Notes: a model not told the origin generated them from the letters alone. A stretch of 64,000 nucleotides of DNA from Apostichopus japonicus (GCF_037975245.1 NC_092581.1:12057303-12121302); one strand, 5' to 3'; shown: positions 11,924 to 23,529, counted from the stretch's first letter. Numbers and translations: made by a program.

Positions 11924-12372
11924 CTATTTTTTTTTGTAAAAAGAGAAAAAGAAAAAAAATGTTATAAACCACAAAACTATACTGAGAAACGTTTAAAAAC
12001 TTAAAGGAGGCAAATAGAAAAGAGGGGGGATATGTAACCTATAAGAAAGATAATTTCATCAAATATCTTAAATATGTTTTCTATTTCTCTGTAGCTTCTT
12101 TACAATAATTTATAATATTTCTTTCCTACTGACACCGTTATAGCAAATCAAATCATCCTACAGCTATGATTTGAGGTCTAAACATTTGCACACACTGCCC
12201 ACAAACCATTTTGGCAGCGGCAAAGTTTTGTCCGGCCAAGGAATCCCAGATAGGTAAATACAACCAGCCTGCTTTTATCAATCAGTTACATTGGTACTTT
12301 ATCAGGGTCTAACATGCCTTCTATGTCTATAATAAAATACCATTAGATAAATTTAAGATGATCATAAATTAC

Positions 12373-12484
12373 CCTGAAAAAGAAGGAGAGCGGAGATCCT
12401 TCCTTGATCGGAGGACACTGATAGGTCAGTTCTGCTGGGTCCTGGATCTCGTACCATTTGATTGGCTGGTCGTTCGGTTGAAAC
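12373..12484 (-). CDS. VPS13A: VPS13A/C exon w43, VAB region
   Basis: Phase 2 to 0. FQPNDQPIKWYEIQDPAELT then SPLSFFFR aligns loosely with human NYQMCEGIDFEEIIKNDG..ESFLINIV. TTCAG acceptor, GTAATT donor. Confidence 0.88.
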
Positions 12485-12822
12485 CTGAATGGAAATGAAG
12501 TATAACCAATTCAATATTTCAGAACGAAAATACTCTCCAGTGAATCATATCCAAGGGCTTGTAAAGAATGCTGTTTGATATTAAATGTCGACTTTCTTTT
12601 TAGATTCTCAGAGCGTCAAAGCTGGTTGTAAAAGCAACATTTTGATGGAAGGTTTGACTGGCTCCTAGTCATGTAAATCATAATGGATGTCCTTTGGACA
12701 ACGTCAGGAAGATAGTTGATGATAAATTAATTAATCTCACACTTATCGAGCAACAATTGGAAATTTGTTCTGTATAAGAGATGACTTTATCTGTCGAGTG
12801 AGATTCTGATGAGCAACGTTTC

Positions 12823-13520
12823 ATAGGATTTCAATTAAGAAAGCAGTTAAACAAAATTGAAAGTCATTTAGGAGAACAGAGAATATTTTTAAGACAAAAC
12901 TGTGAAAAGGTTGATGGAAATCAAGACATGCTAAAACTGATGTTAAAATGTTAAAGGGAGTTGGAAGAAATTTTCCACTGATATTTAATACCACACAGAA
13001 GGTCAATATCTCTTGTTGGGTTTGATATCAATAAAGTTCTCTATAACAGCTTCTGTTTTGAAGAAACTTTTGTCATGACGTCGAACAACGGCCTGGTGAA
13101 GTGAGAACTATAAAAATTTAAAAAAAAAAAAAAAAAAAATAGCAGCTCACCCTCTATCTACAGGCATGCATAGGATTTCAATTAAGAAAGCAGTAAAACA
13201 AAATTAAAAGTCATTTATGAGAACACAGAATATTTTTAAGACAAACTATGAAAAGGTTGATGGAAATCAAGACAAGTAAAAACTGATGTGAAAAATGTAA
13301 AATGGAGTTTGAAGAAATTGTCCAGAGATATTTAATACCAATCATAAGGTCAAAATGTCTAATTGAGATTGATATCAATCTAGTTTCTATAACAGCTTCT
13401 GTTTTGAAGAAACTTTTGTCATGACGTCGAACAACAGCCTGGTGAAAATGAAAGCTATAAAAGTGGAAAAATATAAATAATAATACCAGCTCACCCTCTA
13501 TCTACAGGGCATGCATAGAT
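12823..13520. repeat. 346-bp tandem duplication including exon w42 3' end
   Basis: Copy 1 (about 12823-13168) and copy 2 (about 13169-13518) share text from aggatttcaattaagaaag through gacgtcgaacaac to the sequence agctcaccctctatctacag. Copy 2 ends in the real w42 exon border at 13495; copy 1 has a matching donor at 13149-13150 with about 18 bases of exon. A poly-A run separates them in copy 1 (13117-13139). Confidence 0.9.
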
Positions 13521-13691
13521 ACCAGCATGGTAGGCAACCAGGAGAGGTATGTCCATTGTCTGTTGAGGTTGAACAACACCAATAGAGGTAAACTCATTCT
13601 GTTCCTCACCAGGGATGGAGGCCCCCAGGAGGGACTGAAGGTCCAGCTTCTTGTAACTGAGCTCCAATGGAATCTGACAATGGTTAGTCAG
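13495..13691 (-). CDS. VPS13A: VPS13A/C exon w42, VAB region TNHCQIPLEL
   Basis: Phase 0 to 2. LTNHCQIPLELSYKKLDLQS matches human IRNHFSVPLSVYEGDTLLG and carries the conserved VAB Asn. TMDIPLLVAYHAGIYACPVD matches FNIPLGSYRSFIFLKP. The CACCAG acceptor with a long pyrimidine tract was chosen over a GTCAG 18 bases further in, because only the former keeps TNHC. GTGAGC donor. The 3' end is duplicated downstream. Confidence 0.93.
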
Positions 13692-14831
13692 CTGGTGATT
13701 GAAAAGAACAAAAGAAGAACATGATAGAAAACAATGGCCCTTTGTAAAAAGTTAGGTGGTGGGAAAAAACAAAAGGAAATAACAATGACAATGCCCCTTT
13801 GTAAAAATTAGGAGGAAGAATGTGATAACAACAATGTCTAATTTGTTTTGATAGTTTTGATAGTTTACAATGTGTTTTTTCTTCTTCAGAATTGTATATA
13901 CCAGGTTAAAACCAAAGGGGAAGGGGAGGTGGGGGTGTATAAACTCCCCTTTTCAACCTCACAGAAATGTCCAAAAGTAGTTAACAGAACATCCTTGTGC
14001 TTAGGGAATGCTCCCAGACCCCCTACGTGGGGAGTCTGCTTCAACGACCCCAAGGCCACATCCTCTCCTTTATAAAATCCTGGAACTGCAGCTGTATATA
14101 GAATCTTACTCAAAGGTCAGCAGTATTTGTGTCCAAATATTATACCCATGCTCCCAACTGCAAACCTCACTTTTATTGCTGACTCGATCAATTGTATTTT
14201 CCCACACTGCTTATCTTGTATAGATGATCACTAATGTCATGTTTTGAATGACTTTGAATGGTCAGAACTTGCAGGGTGGCTGCAACGTTCCAGCAATTAA
14301 GTTTGTTGAAATTCGTGGCTAATACTGACAACCTTTAAAATGAACTAGTTAGCTAGTTTGGCAGAAGAAGCATGTTCTACAGGGAGTAGAATAATGTTCA
14401 CATCACAACTGTTAAGTTTGGATGAAGTTTCTTTTGTTTAACAATATCACATCAGTTGGAAAAAAACATTCTGACATTTGGAATATCAGAAGATGTTTTT
14501 GTTTGAAACAGTTTGATGGCGTCATGTTGATCAAAGGTCTCTTAAGTTCCCAGGTTATGGATGGACGTAAGGTGGATGTCTTTTTTTAATATCATCAATT
14601 TTATAAAGTAAATCCACTTTTAAACTGACAACAACATCACTTTGTTGCTCTTTTTTTTTATCAGGTACAAAAAATAAAACATGAAGCTACCAAAAGAATA
14701 TAATAATTTGCTCAAACTGTTACACCGTGCAGATTATATTTGTCTTTGTTTTTTGTGATATACTTTATATATGCATGATGATGATACACAACTTAAAAGG
14801 ATTAATCTGAATTGTTTATAGCTCCCTCTAC

Positions 14832-14921
14832 CTGCAACGGAGACCTTATTCTGACAGTTTCTTTCCCGTTCGAGAGAGAAACGTCTCTTATGAGTCCGTA
14901 CTTCCAGTTGCCGTTGAAGAC
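14832..14921 (-). CDS. VPS13A: VPS13A/C exon w41, VAB region RIRSPLQ
   Basis: 30 codons, phase 0 to 0. NGNWKYGLIRDVSLSNGKET followed by VRIRSPLQ matches human ..IVCQIDTVEGSKKVTIRSPVQ. TTCAG acceptor, GTAGAG donor. Confidence 0.95.
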
Positions 14922-16939
14922 CTGAATGAAGGGATGAATGAAAAGAAGATGATCCTATGTGCTACAGAGAGAAAGGATCTTAAGCAATGAAAAGTGATGA
15001 CAGTGACTAGAATGAAGTACTAAAGAAATGCTAACAATAACGGCTGTTATTGCTAATCATGAACAGCAGAAGAAATGTCAGTCAAAGTAACTCATCAAAT
15101 AGCCATTCCAGATAGTCACCTGAATTTTTTTAAATAGATTATTTTTTTCCGGCCATATTTAGTTCTGTTTTAGTCCTAAACCTGAATCTCAATGAACAAA
15201 TTTTAGAAGTTTAGTGACAACATTCATACTTGTTCAAAAAGTAGAGACCTTTGCAAAAACTTTCATCCTTTAAACACACTTGACACTACTGTACTTGTGA
15301 CTTGCACACTTAGTGGACATGAGATTAAAGGACTAATTATACTGGTAGGTTGGGTAGGGTGGGGTGGGTTGGGAGTGGGGTTGTGGGAGAAGGGATGTGG
15401 CTACAAACTTTTCCAACAATTATACGATTACTGCGGAGGTGACACAGTGTACCTAGCTGCAAAACAAAGCTCCGTTCATTGATCACTATTTCGAGAGGGT
15501 GGGGGGTGGGTGGGGGGAGGGGAAGGAAAGAACAGGAGTAAATATTGAATCTGAATTATAATTTCCATGTCACTATATTATGTGTGCAGGTATCGTTCAG
15601 GAATTCTCGTAGTCTGGAGGGTAAAGGTATTGATCATTCTTCCTGAATCCTGTTTGACAAACTTTTCATTTTATTTATGGACTTTGCAAATTTGAAGTTT
15701 CAAATATTTTTTGGCATGTAGGGATCAATACTATATGGTCAAAAGGAAATAAGTAAGAAATGAATAGGTTATATAAAATAATGGATTCATATCAAACACT
15801 TGCCTGCGATGATGTTGATTTTAGAGGTAACATGGTCAGACTAGGTCTGCTTGGTAGGAAATTCTCGATAGGATGAAAACCGTCCAACTAGAGGAAGAAG
15901 AATATGACACATTCCGAGAGAAAATGCGAAAGAATTGGTTAAACATGCACAGTATAAACGCAGAGCTTAATTGCCAGCTAGTTAGAGCAAAGACCCAAAA
16001 TGAAAAGAAATCATGGATTGATTGTAAGTAACTAGCTGAATGAATTAGCAAAGAAGATGTGGCAATGAATATATCTGGACATCGTAGGACTAAATAACTG
16101 ATTATAGCAAATAAAGAAGTTCATTTCAAAAATTTGTGCGGAAGCCATTCTCCTGAAGTTATATCTTCTTTGGACATAGGAATAGAATATAAATCTGAGT
16201 GCTTTCTAGTTTAATATTAAAATGATATAAAGCATATTTGTGGGATATCCTATAACTTGTATGACAAGGAGAATGGACAAGTGTTTGTGGGTTAACTCTA
16301 GTTTGTACCAATCAAGGTGTCTCTAATTTATGAATGCCTGTATAAAGCCTCATTCCAGATGCAGTGTTATATAAACCAGTCAGTACCAAGGAATAATTTA
16401 AATCGCCTAGCATATTACCTAGCATATTGCATATTGCTGTACAAAATACTCAGGTTGCTATACTGGATGTGTATAGATGTAAAGTATTTTCCTACACAGC
16501 TACTATAGACTTATTCAATGAGAGGAAAAAATTCAGTCTTCGAAAATGTCTTCAAAAATGCTACTAAAAAGTCTTTGAAAATGCTACACAAAATTTAACT
16601 GCTAAATTAATTCTGCAGCTACTTTATAATAGATGGAAAACTTCCTTTCAGTCACTGCACATTGCACAGTTTGTAGGAGGTAATAACTTAATACTAATTA
16701 TTTTTCTGAAGACAAAAACATTGATTAATTCACAAAACTGATAATATCTTGAGAAGGAGAAAGAATGAAAATTTTTGCGTAGTGTTAAGTTTATAAAAGT
16801 TAGACGGTGAAGGTATTTTGATCCGCGCAGGATCGGCTTCAGCATGCGAGAAAGTGTTTTTTTTTATGAAACATGAGCAAAAACCTGTCACAATTGTGCC
16901 TGCTTTGAAAGTGGACCGAGCATCATGGCGCATTCTCAC

Positions 16940-17072
16940 CTCTAACCTGGCATCCTCTACGATAGCCTCTGAAGACCGATCTCCGGCGTGGTCTGTAGAG
17001 TCGCCTACGGCCCTGAACGGACAACTGGAACAGTACCTGGATCTCCTGACGTGGCTGAACAGAGGCTCAATG
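16940..17072 (-). CDS. VPS13A: VPS13A/C exon w40, VAB region
   Basis: Phase 2 to 0. Reads IEPLFSHVRRSRYCSSC and ends SSEAIVEDARLE; the first part is taken as equivalent to human IPLTKVGRRLYTVRH. A pyrimidine-rich CCAG acceptor and strong GTGAGA donor fit both phases. A second in-frame acceptor exists 17 or so bases further in. A different open frame reads QGRRRLYRPRRR, but its phase does not fit either neighbour. Confidence 0.65.
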
Positions 17073-17528
17073 CTGGAGAGAGGTTAGAGACACAGATTAT
17101 ATACACATTATGCTGACCTCAATTGTGACATTAATGAACAATGACTTGATACTGGAGAGAGGTTCAAAAACAATACTAATACAAACAATTAATACATTAC
17201 AATTTATTCTTTATAACAATTAAACAATTTATTAATTAAAAAAATAAATTAAGAAAACAATTAATTCAAAACAATTAATTCTTTATAAAAAATAATGTGG
17301 CTGACAATCTGAAAATGATGAAATATTTTCAGGGCATTTGCAGAAATTTTCGTCACCTATTTGAGATGAGTTTTTGACAAAATATTTCTTCAGTCTAAGA
17401 TCAGGATTACATATGAAAAACATTATCTTTGGTGTCAAAAGAAAAATGTCAAACTGTTGCCACATGACAAAGCTTGATATAGAATGTGAAAGAAGGACTA
17501 ACATATATCACAGTGACTCTTATCAATG

Positions 17529-17551
17529 GAGGGGGGGGGGGGGTGGGGGGA
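17529..17551. repeat. G-rich tract
   Basis: GGAGGGGG..GGTGGGGGG on the plus strand, 18 bases inside the intron after the w39 donor (so C-rich in the transcript). Could slow polymerases or form a G-quadruplex on the nontranscribed strand; no function shown. Confidence 0.8.
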
Positions 17552-17568
17552 CAGAAATGTTTATTTAC

Positions 17569-17675
17569 CTCTCGTTCTCTCCCAGAGGTGCGGTCTCTAG
17601 TCCTGCTGCATCCATATGATCATGTGACCCAGACGGAGATGTGATCAAAGTTATCCCAGAACTGCTTATTTTGTC
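17569..17675 (-). CDS. VPS13A: VPS13A/C exon w39, VAB region
   Basis: Phase 0 to 2. DKISSSGITLITSPSGSHDH, weakly similar to its human counterpart (loop of the first VAB repeats). ACAG acceptor, GTAAAT donor. The intron has a G-rich tract (17530-17551) 18 bases beyond the donor. Assigned by phase and position. Confidence 0.75.
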
Positions 17676-18230
17676 CTGTGAGATTTAACAGTAATCAAAC
17701 TCTCTGATTTAAGACTCAAGGAAAATGAGGGGGTAAGTTGAGAGCTTGCATGGATTTTGCCCAAATCTAGCACAAACTCTCTTGACACTAGAACACTTTC
17801 AACAATGTACAATGCTATTTCCACAGAGTGCATTAAATGTGAGTCCTCACTATATATTTAACCTGAAATATAACATTAAATCCATGCTCCTTTTTTATTC
17901 TATAAGACTATTGTCTTTCTGATATGATAGACGAAGAAGTCACTCACTCAGTTTGTTGCCAGATGCAATGTTTATGAAAAATTATGACGATGCCAAAGTC
18001 TGCAGATCCAGACAAGATTTGAACATTCAACTTTTGACCAATCTAATTACACTTTCCAAAAGAGACAAAACGCAGCTTTTAACAGAATTCTCAGCCAAGA
18101 AGATTACACTTTTTACTCTATTTACAGTATAAACATTTCTTCGGTACTCAACAGCCACTCATTGTTAAGCAAACAAGTAAGTATTAAGTATGCATAAAAG
18201 TAGACACGTAAGTCGGATATAAGAGCGTAC

Positions 18231-18484
18231 CTCGTTGGTGACCTCTGTTATGATCTTTCCCGAGATGCCGGCAGTATTGATGATGGTGACATCCATGGCT
18301 TCCTCTTTCAGCAGTGTCACGACGTCTCCAGCCGGAGGCGGCGAGCTGTATTGATTGATCAGATTCTGTAGGACGTCGATGGACCAAGGGGTCACCGAGA
18401 TGTCGAGTTTCTCCGTGGCGTTGATGATGAGATACGTCGCCGTTGATTCAACATCCTGTAAATCTTCGTCTGCATCCACTTCGT
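18231..18484 (-). CDS. VPS13A: VPS13A/C exon w38, groove end / first VAB repeat
   Basis: Phase 1 to 0, 84 codons. LIINATEKLDISVTPWSIDV then LQNLINQYSS aligns with human ISFHSKDQLNITLSKCGLVMLNNLVKAF. EEAMDVTIINTAGISGKIIT matches LAPFMILNSLGLTISVS and starts the VAB repeats. CTAG acceptor, GTACGC donor. Confidence 0.95.
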
Positions 18485-18509
18485 CTAGTTTGAAGAAAAA
18501 AAAGAAAGA

Positions 18510-18745
18510 ATTAAAATTAATAAACTGATTAAATAATACACTGATAAAATTAATAAACTGTTTAAATAATACACTAATTAACTGTTCAATTTTATCGTGA
18601 ACTTTTATCATGATAGAAACCATATTTTGTTTCATCAATACACTGATTAAATTAATAAACTGATTAAATAATACACTAATTAACTGTTAAATTTTTATTG
18701 CTAACTTTTATCATGGGTGAAACCATATTTTGTTTCATCAAAGAC
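18510..18745. repeat. A+T-rich duplication upstream of w38
   Basis: Copies of attaataaactgattaaataatacac and of catattttgtttcatcaa recur about 120 bp apart in the intron just before the w38 acceptor. Simple tandem duplication. Confidence 0.75.
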
Positions 18746-19119
18746 TGGTTAATGAAACGACTGAGAAAAGTCATTTGGTGGAACATTGGGAGGGGAAAGA
18801 TTCATTTTACAATTACTTTGTGAAGGTAACTTGTATCACCTCCCAAATTGTAACAAGTTAAATATAAAATGCAGAAATTTTCTGAAAGTAAAATTGATTG
18901 AAGTGCAGTGTGTTGCTGAGTAGAGTCTTACATGGATTAGGTATTTTCTGATATGTGAAATTGGGAAAATGGAGTTTGATATTAAAGACAGCTTTCATCC
19001 ACGAACATCAAATGAGTCGGAATTCAAAAAGAGCTTCTGTTGACTTCCTTAGCTGTGAGAAATACCAACCTGAACTGAACTGAGCTAAGCTAAAGTTGCT
19101 TAAGACCGCAATATCCTGT

Positions 19120-19985
19120 AAATTACTTTTGCTATCAGAGCTGGCTAATGTGGAGTTGGTCAGTCTCATGGATAGGGTTTCAATGAGCTAGTGTTGGCTT
19201 CTTAACCCTTGAGAAATAATAAACTGAACTATTACTAAAGTTAACTAAACTAAAAATGCTTCAAACTGCAATATCGTGTAATTTACTTTAGCCTGGCTAT
19301 TAAACTGACTAATGTGGAGCTAGTGTTTCTCATGGATAGAGTTTCAAATGAGCTTCTATTGGCTTCCTAACCCTTGAGAAATACTAAACTGAACAGAACT
19401 AAATTTGCTAGAAACAATCATGCAGCATGATTTACCTTTGCCATCAGAGCTGGCTAATGTGGAGCTGATAAGACATGTGGACAGGGTTTGAAATGAGCTT
19501 CTGTTGGGCTTACTAACCCTTGATAAACTGAACTAAACTTAACTTGCTAGAAACAATCGTGCAGTTTGTTTTACCTTTGCCATCAGAGCTGGCTAATGTA
19601 GAGCTGATAAGACTCATGGACAGGGTTTCAAATGAGCTTCTGTTGGGCTTCCTACCCCTTGATAAACTAAATTTGCTAGAAACAATCGTGCAGCTTGTTT
19701 TTACCTTTGCTAATGTGGTGCTAGTGATTCTCATGGATAGAGTTTCAAATGAGCTTCTGTTGGGCTTCCTAACCCTTGTTAAACTGAACTAAACTAAGTT
19801 TGCTAGAAACAATCGTGCAGCTTGTTTTACCTTTGCCATCAGAGCTGACTAATGTAGAGCTGATAAGACTCATGGATAGAGTTTCAAATGAGCTTCTGTT
19901 GGGCTTCCTAACCCTTGATAAACTGAACTGAACTAAATTTGGTAGAAACAATCGTGTAGCTTTTTTACCTTTACCATCAGAGCTG
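19120..19985. repeat. tandem copies of w37 exon end plus donor
   Basis: The minus-sense sequence around AGCCAGCTCTGATGG and its GTAAA donor recurs near 19131, 19308, 19432, 19571, 19700 and 19829, the last authentic one being at 19966. Spacing is about 130 bp near the exon and up to 177 bp further away, where copies are more diverged. Each unit also has matching intron text. Confidence 0.9.
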
Positions 19986-20241
19986 GCTAATGTGGAGCTA
20001 GTGAGTCTTAAGGAGGAAGCTATTCCACTGTCTGATCTTCTCAAGTTCTCCCGAGCGGACGCTGCTGGTTCCATCGCCTCTTCTGCTTCTGAGTCTGATT
20101 CACTGGTGAAGATATCCTGAAAAAATCCCTTCACTTTACCAAAAAATCCATCCATTTCTTCGCTATCGGAATCTTCCTGGTCCTCAGACGGGACTGTATC
20201 CTGAGGCAGCGGTTTCTCTTCATCCTGAGGTGTGGCTAGGT
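19969..20241 (-). CDS. VPS13A: VPS13A/C exon w37, second GFF-acidic motif; 3' end copied in intron
   Basis: Phase 1 to 1, about 91 codons. Acidic (EDQEDSDSEEMDGFFG), then GFFGKVKGFFQDIFTSESDS and EAEEAME, ending LRLTSSTLASSDGK. TTTAG acceptor. Two donors six bases apart (GTAAAG at 19974 and GTAAAA at 19968) both keep frame; the longer exon is listed. The last 40 or so bases and the donor reappear about six times in the next intron. Probably a disordered or membrane-touching linker. Confidence 0.85.
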
Positions 20242-23200
20242 CTAAACATAAATATAAAAATACTAAATTTAAGAAATAAATTTTAAAAAAAAAGTTTAAA
20301 AATTTAAAAAAATATTAAAAATAAAAAGTATGTAATATTCAAAATGTAAAGGTTTGCAATATTGAAATTTGTTTTGCTATTTAATTTATTTTTATGATTA
20401 TTTTCTTTTCTTGTTTATTCATATTGTATTCCTGGATTGTTGAAATCAATTCAATCCAACTCAACATCATGAACATGTCCAATACAATTTTTCAGTCTAG
20501 CTTTGCAAATGAAATTCTTTGAGTATCTCTTTAAAGAGTTTATTAATATGAAAGAGGATCTGACATTTTGGTCCTAGCAACAACTTGATCATAGGCAGAA
20601 AAATTTACCTGCATATGCCCTTTTTGCAGTTAATAATCAATTTGTACTTACAACCATTCTTGCTCCTATTTTGAGAATTTATTGTAAATAACAACATCAA
20701 ATAAAATATCAAATGAATCAACAAAAAAATTTAAAGCAATAAGAGTTTGTTCATTTTAATAATTGCCACACCAACATTATTATGTCATATTTCTGCAATC
20801 CAAACTCATTTTAAGATCTACTCTTTCTTTACTGACACCAAATTTTGTTTTAAACTTTTCAAGTCAGATCTCTTCAAATTTAACACAATCAAAAGCTGTC
20901 TTAAAAAATGGTCTCAGAGAATAACTTAGTGTTCCAATTTTGTGTAGCAGTTTTTAATGCTCTGAAATTTGTCTCTAATAAAATACTAGGGTTCCTGTCT
21001 AAACAAAAAAGTTATTTTAAAATATATATAAAAAAAATATATATATATAATTGAAATCGTAGTGAGTTGAAAAATACAGAACAGTGTAAAAACTTCCAGC
21101 CTCCACCGGGGTTCGAACCCAGGCCTCCTGCTTACATGCGGACACCCTAACCACTAGGCTATGGACGCTGATTGTATGTCTAGAGGTTCGAAACTGGCAA
21201 GGTAGATCGTAATTCCACTGTAGGCGCTTTTCACCTGTATCGAACAATACTAGTTCTGTTTTTGGTGACATATTTGCCTTCTATATATATATATATATAT
21301 ATATAGGTTGAGTTGAGACTAGTGGAACACTAGTAGTTGTTACTCAGAGTTTCACGCGTTGAGCGATCATTACAAACTGGATATATATCTCTGGACTAGT
21401 ACAACAATTTAAATATTTTGCATAGAATTTTGTAATGTAATACTGGATAAATAATTCCCTGTGTTTGAAATTAATTTAAAGTTCAAGTTACCATAGGTGA
21501 GGGATTTTATCTGTTATTGAGCTTTATTATGTATGGAGTCATTCCGTACAATGCACATGTCTGTGTGTAGCTGTACTGTTGCTGAATACTATGAGATGTG
21601 CACTGTGACTATGTTTTTAATTGCCTTTTGCATGTACTCTTGTATAAACTTGAAATTTTGATTTTTGGTCATGTTTATTTGTTTATTTTTCTTTCTTTCA
21701 TATGGTGTCTTCTCCCACAAGCTCTTATATTCTTACACCTTAATCCTCTGTGCTTTCTGTTCAGAAAGTTAGGCGTTTTGTTTCTCCATTTCTAAATACG
21801 CTCTTTGCTTGTATCAGTTAAATTTTAATCTTTCTAATTCTGTTTTCTCTTTCTAATGCTATTTTCTCTTTCTATTTCTGTTTTCTCTGTTCATGAAAGT
21901 AGATATAGCATAATCTTGAATCCAGATCGACTATTGCCACAGAGTGGATGCATTGGCATCTACAACAAAAAGCTCTAAACCACCACCTCATTTTAATATT
22001 ACATAAAACCCACATCAACAAATCCCTCAACCGGCAAATATGCAAAGTGCCAACAAGTGACAACGAGCTGTCACAAGAAGTTCAAAAACATGCAACCACC
22101 CATCACCATTCAAAAACATCAGACCATATTTCTTACCTCCTCAAAGATGATCCTGTGCACATTTAATGAAAACCTGTAAACAACCTATGACCAAGGAACT
22201 TTCATATCGCGAGATCTCTTTGTTCTGATTGGTTAAAGCTCAATTAGGTTTTCTTCGTGACTTTTGAAAAGGTTCTACTGATTTCGTGATCAAAGATTAA
22301 TCCTATAAGCCAATTGACATAAGTTCAATAGCAACCACTGCTCATGCTGAATATCCATAAAATTTGATTCAGAATTGTTGTTTAGATAGGGAACAGAAAT
22401 TCATGAAATCTTCCAGAAATAGATAAACTCATATGACATTGTTGGACTACACTAACAGTGGCATTTACGTATCATCATATTTTCAAATGATAATTACATT
22501 TAAGTTCCCGCACATGCAGTATACCACCACAAAGAATACAGGACTAGGGGAAAGGGGATAATTCCCCATCAGTGAAAAGAAATTGACAGGGTGTACGTAG
22601 GTGCAGTGAAGGGTACATCTCAAGACCCCTTCATAAGACCCAGATGCAATCATGTGCAACTATTGATACCTACCACTCAAAGATATGTCATCATAATCTA
22701 AAATGATAAAAAATGATTTCATTTACCTTAAAGCCAACCGAACAGTTTGTGATACAAAATTACGTTCACCGACCCACCGAAAAAGAACCTGCTTTGCTTT
22801 CAAATGATCTATTAAAGTTAGCATGTATCTCATATGTGATTAAACTGCTTTCCTGACCTACCAGTGATCGTCCAAATCTACTACACGGCGGTAGGTTGAA
22901 CAAAAACAGGACAAACAAACTACCTATGTAAGTTTGTGAGTTCCCCCACCCCTTATTCATCCCCCCACACCCACTAGCTCAGACAGGGTGGGTAATATTT
23001 GCCCCACTCCATTCAAGCAAAGATCACAGTTAAAAGTCAAACGTCATTGAAAAAAAAAAAATTGGGGGGGGGGGAAAGAGTGGGATTATGGTAAACTGTC
23101 TCAGGGTGAACATGGGGTGTACTCAACATGACACGGTTCTTTTACTCTTACTTAAGCTGGTTTCTTGGAGAACCTGAACCTGGAGTGAGGGTGAGGGGGT

Positions 23201-23318
23201 GAGGAGGGGGGGGAGCGGGAGGATTGCTAAGTAACAATGTTGGTGATTCTAGTAGAATGTTTCATAATGGATGAACTATTTTTATAATATTTTGTTTTTT
23301 CATCAGGAGACAACTGAC
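20242..23318. other. intron between w36 and w37
   Basis: 3.1 kb of A+T-rich intron. Besides the tRNA-like unit I see only A-rich and T-rich runs and a G-rich stretch near 23050-23215. No conserved VPS13 segment is missing, so no exon is expected. Confidence 0.8.
21019..21305 (-). repeat. tRNA-like SINE or tRNA pseudogene between TA microsatellites
   Basis: Minus strand 21101-21168 has an A box (TAGCCTAGTGGTTAGGG, 21145-21161) and B box (GGTTCGAACCC, near 21108-21120). The acceptor stem pairs 6 of 7 and the T arm folds, but the anticodon arm is poor. TA repeats flank it at 21019-21050 and 21281-21305. Most likely a SINE head. Confidence 0.65.
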
Positions 23319-23529
23319 CACTACTGAGCAAGCTACTGCTGTAGTGTCCATCCCACTCCAGCTCTGTATCACTCTGTGAGTCACTGTCCGTCTCCGTCTC
23401 GGTGACGGGGTAAGACTCCAGGCTCCTGGTCCCTCCGAATCCAGGCCCATCGAGGCTGTCCTTAATTCCTGGCGCTAAGGAGTCATAAGGACTGCTACAC
23501 AGAATCGGATGGCTGTCTGCTTTAACCAG
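23319..23529 (-). CDS. VPS13A: VPS13A/C exon w36, acidic Ser/Thr-rich linker
   Basis: Phase 0 to 1, 70 codons. Not conserved with the human proteins beyond the first residues. Contains PVTETETDSDSQSDTELEWD, probably disordered. Position equals the variable linker just before the VAB region. TGTAG acceptor, GTCAGT donor; kept because the frame is open, the phases fit both neighbours, and GC content rises sharply against the flanking intron. Confidence 0.8.

Noticed and set aside
13674-13691. Shorter version of w42 starting at the inner GTCAG acceptor
   Set aside because: It would remove TNHC, the equivalent of the conserved RNHFS; the outer CACCAG acceptor has a better pyrimidine tract and same phase.
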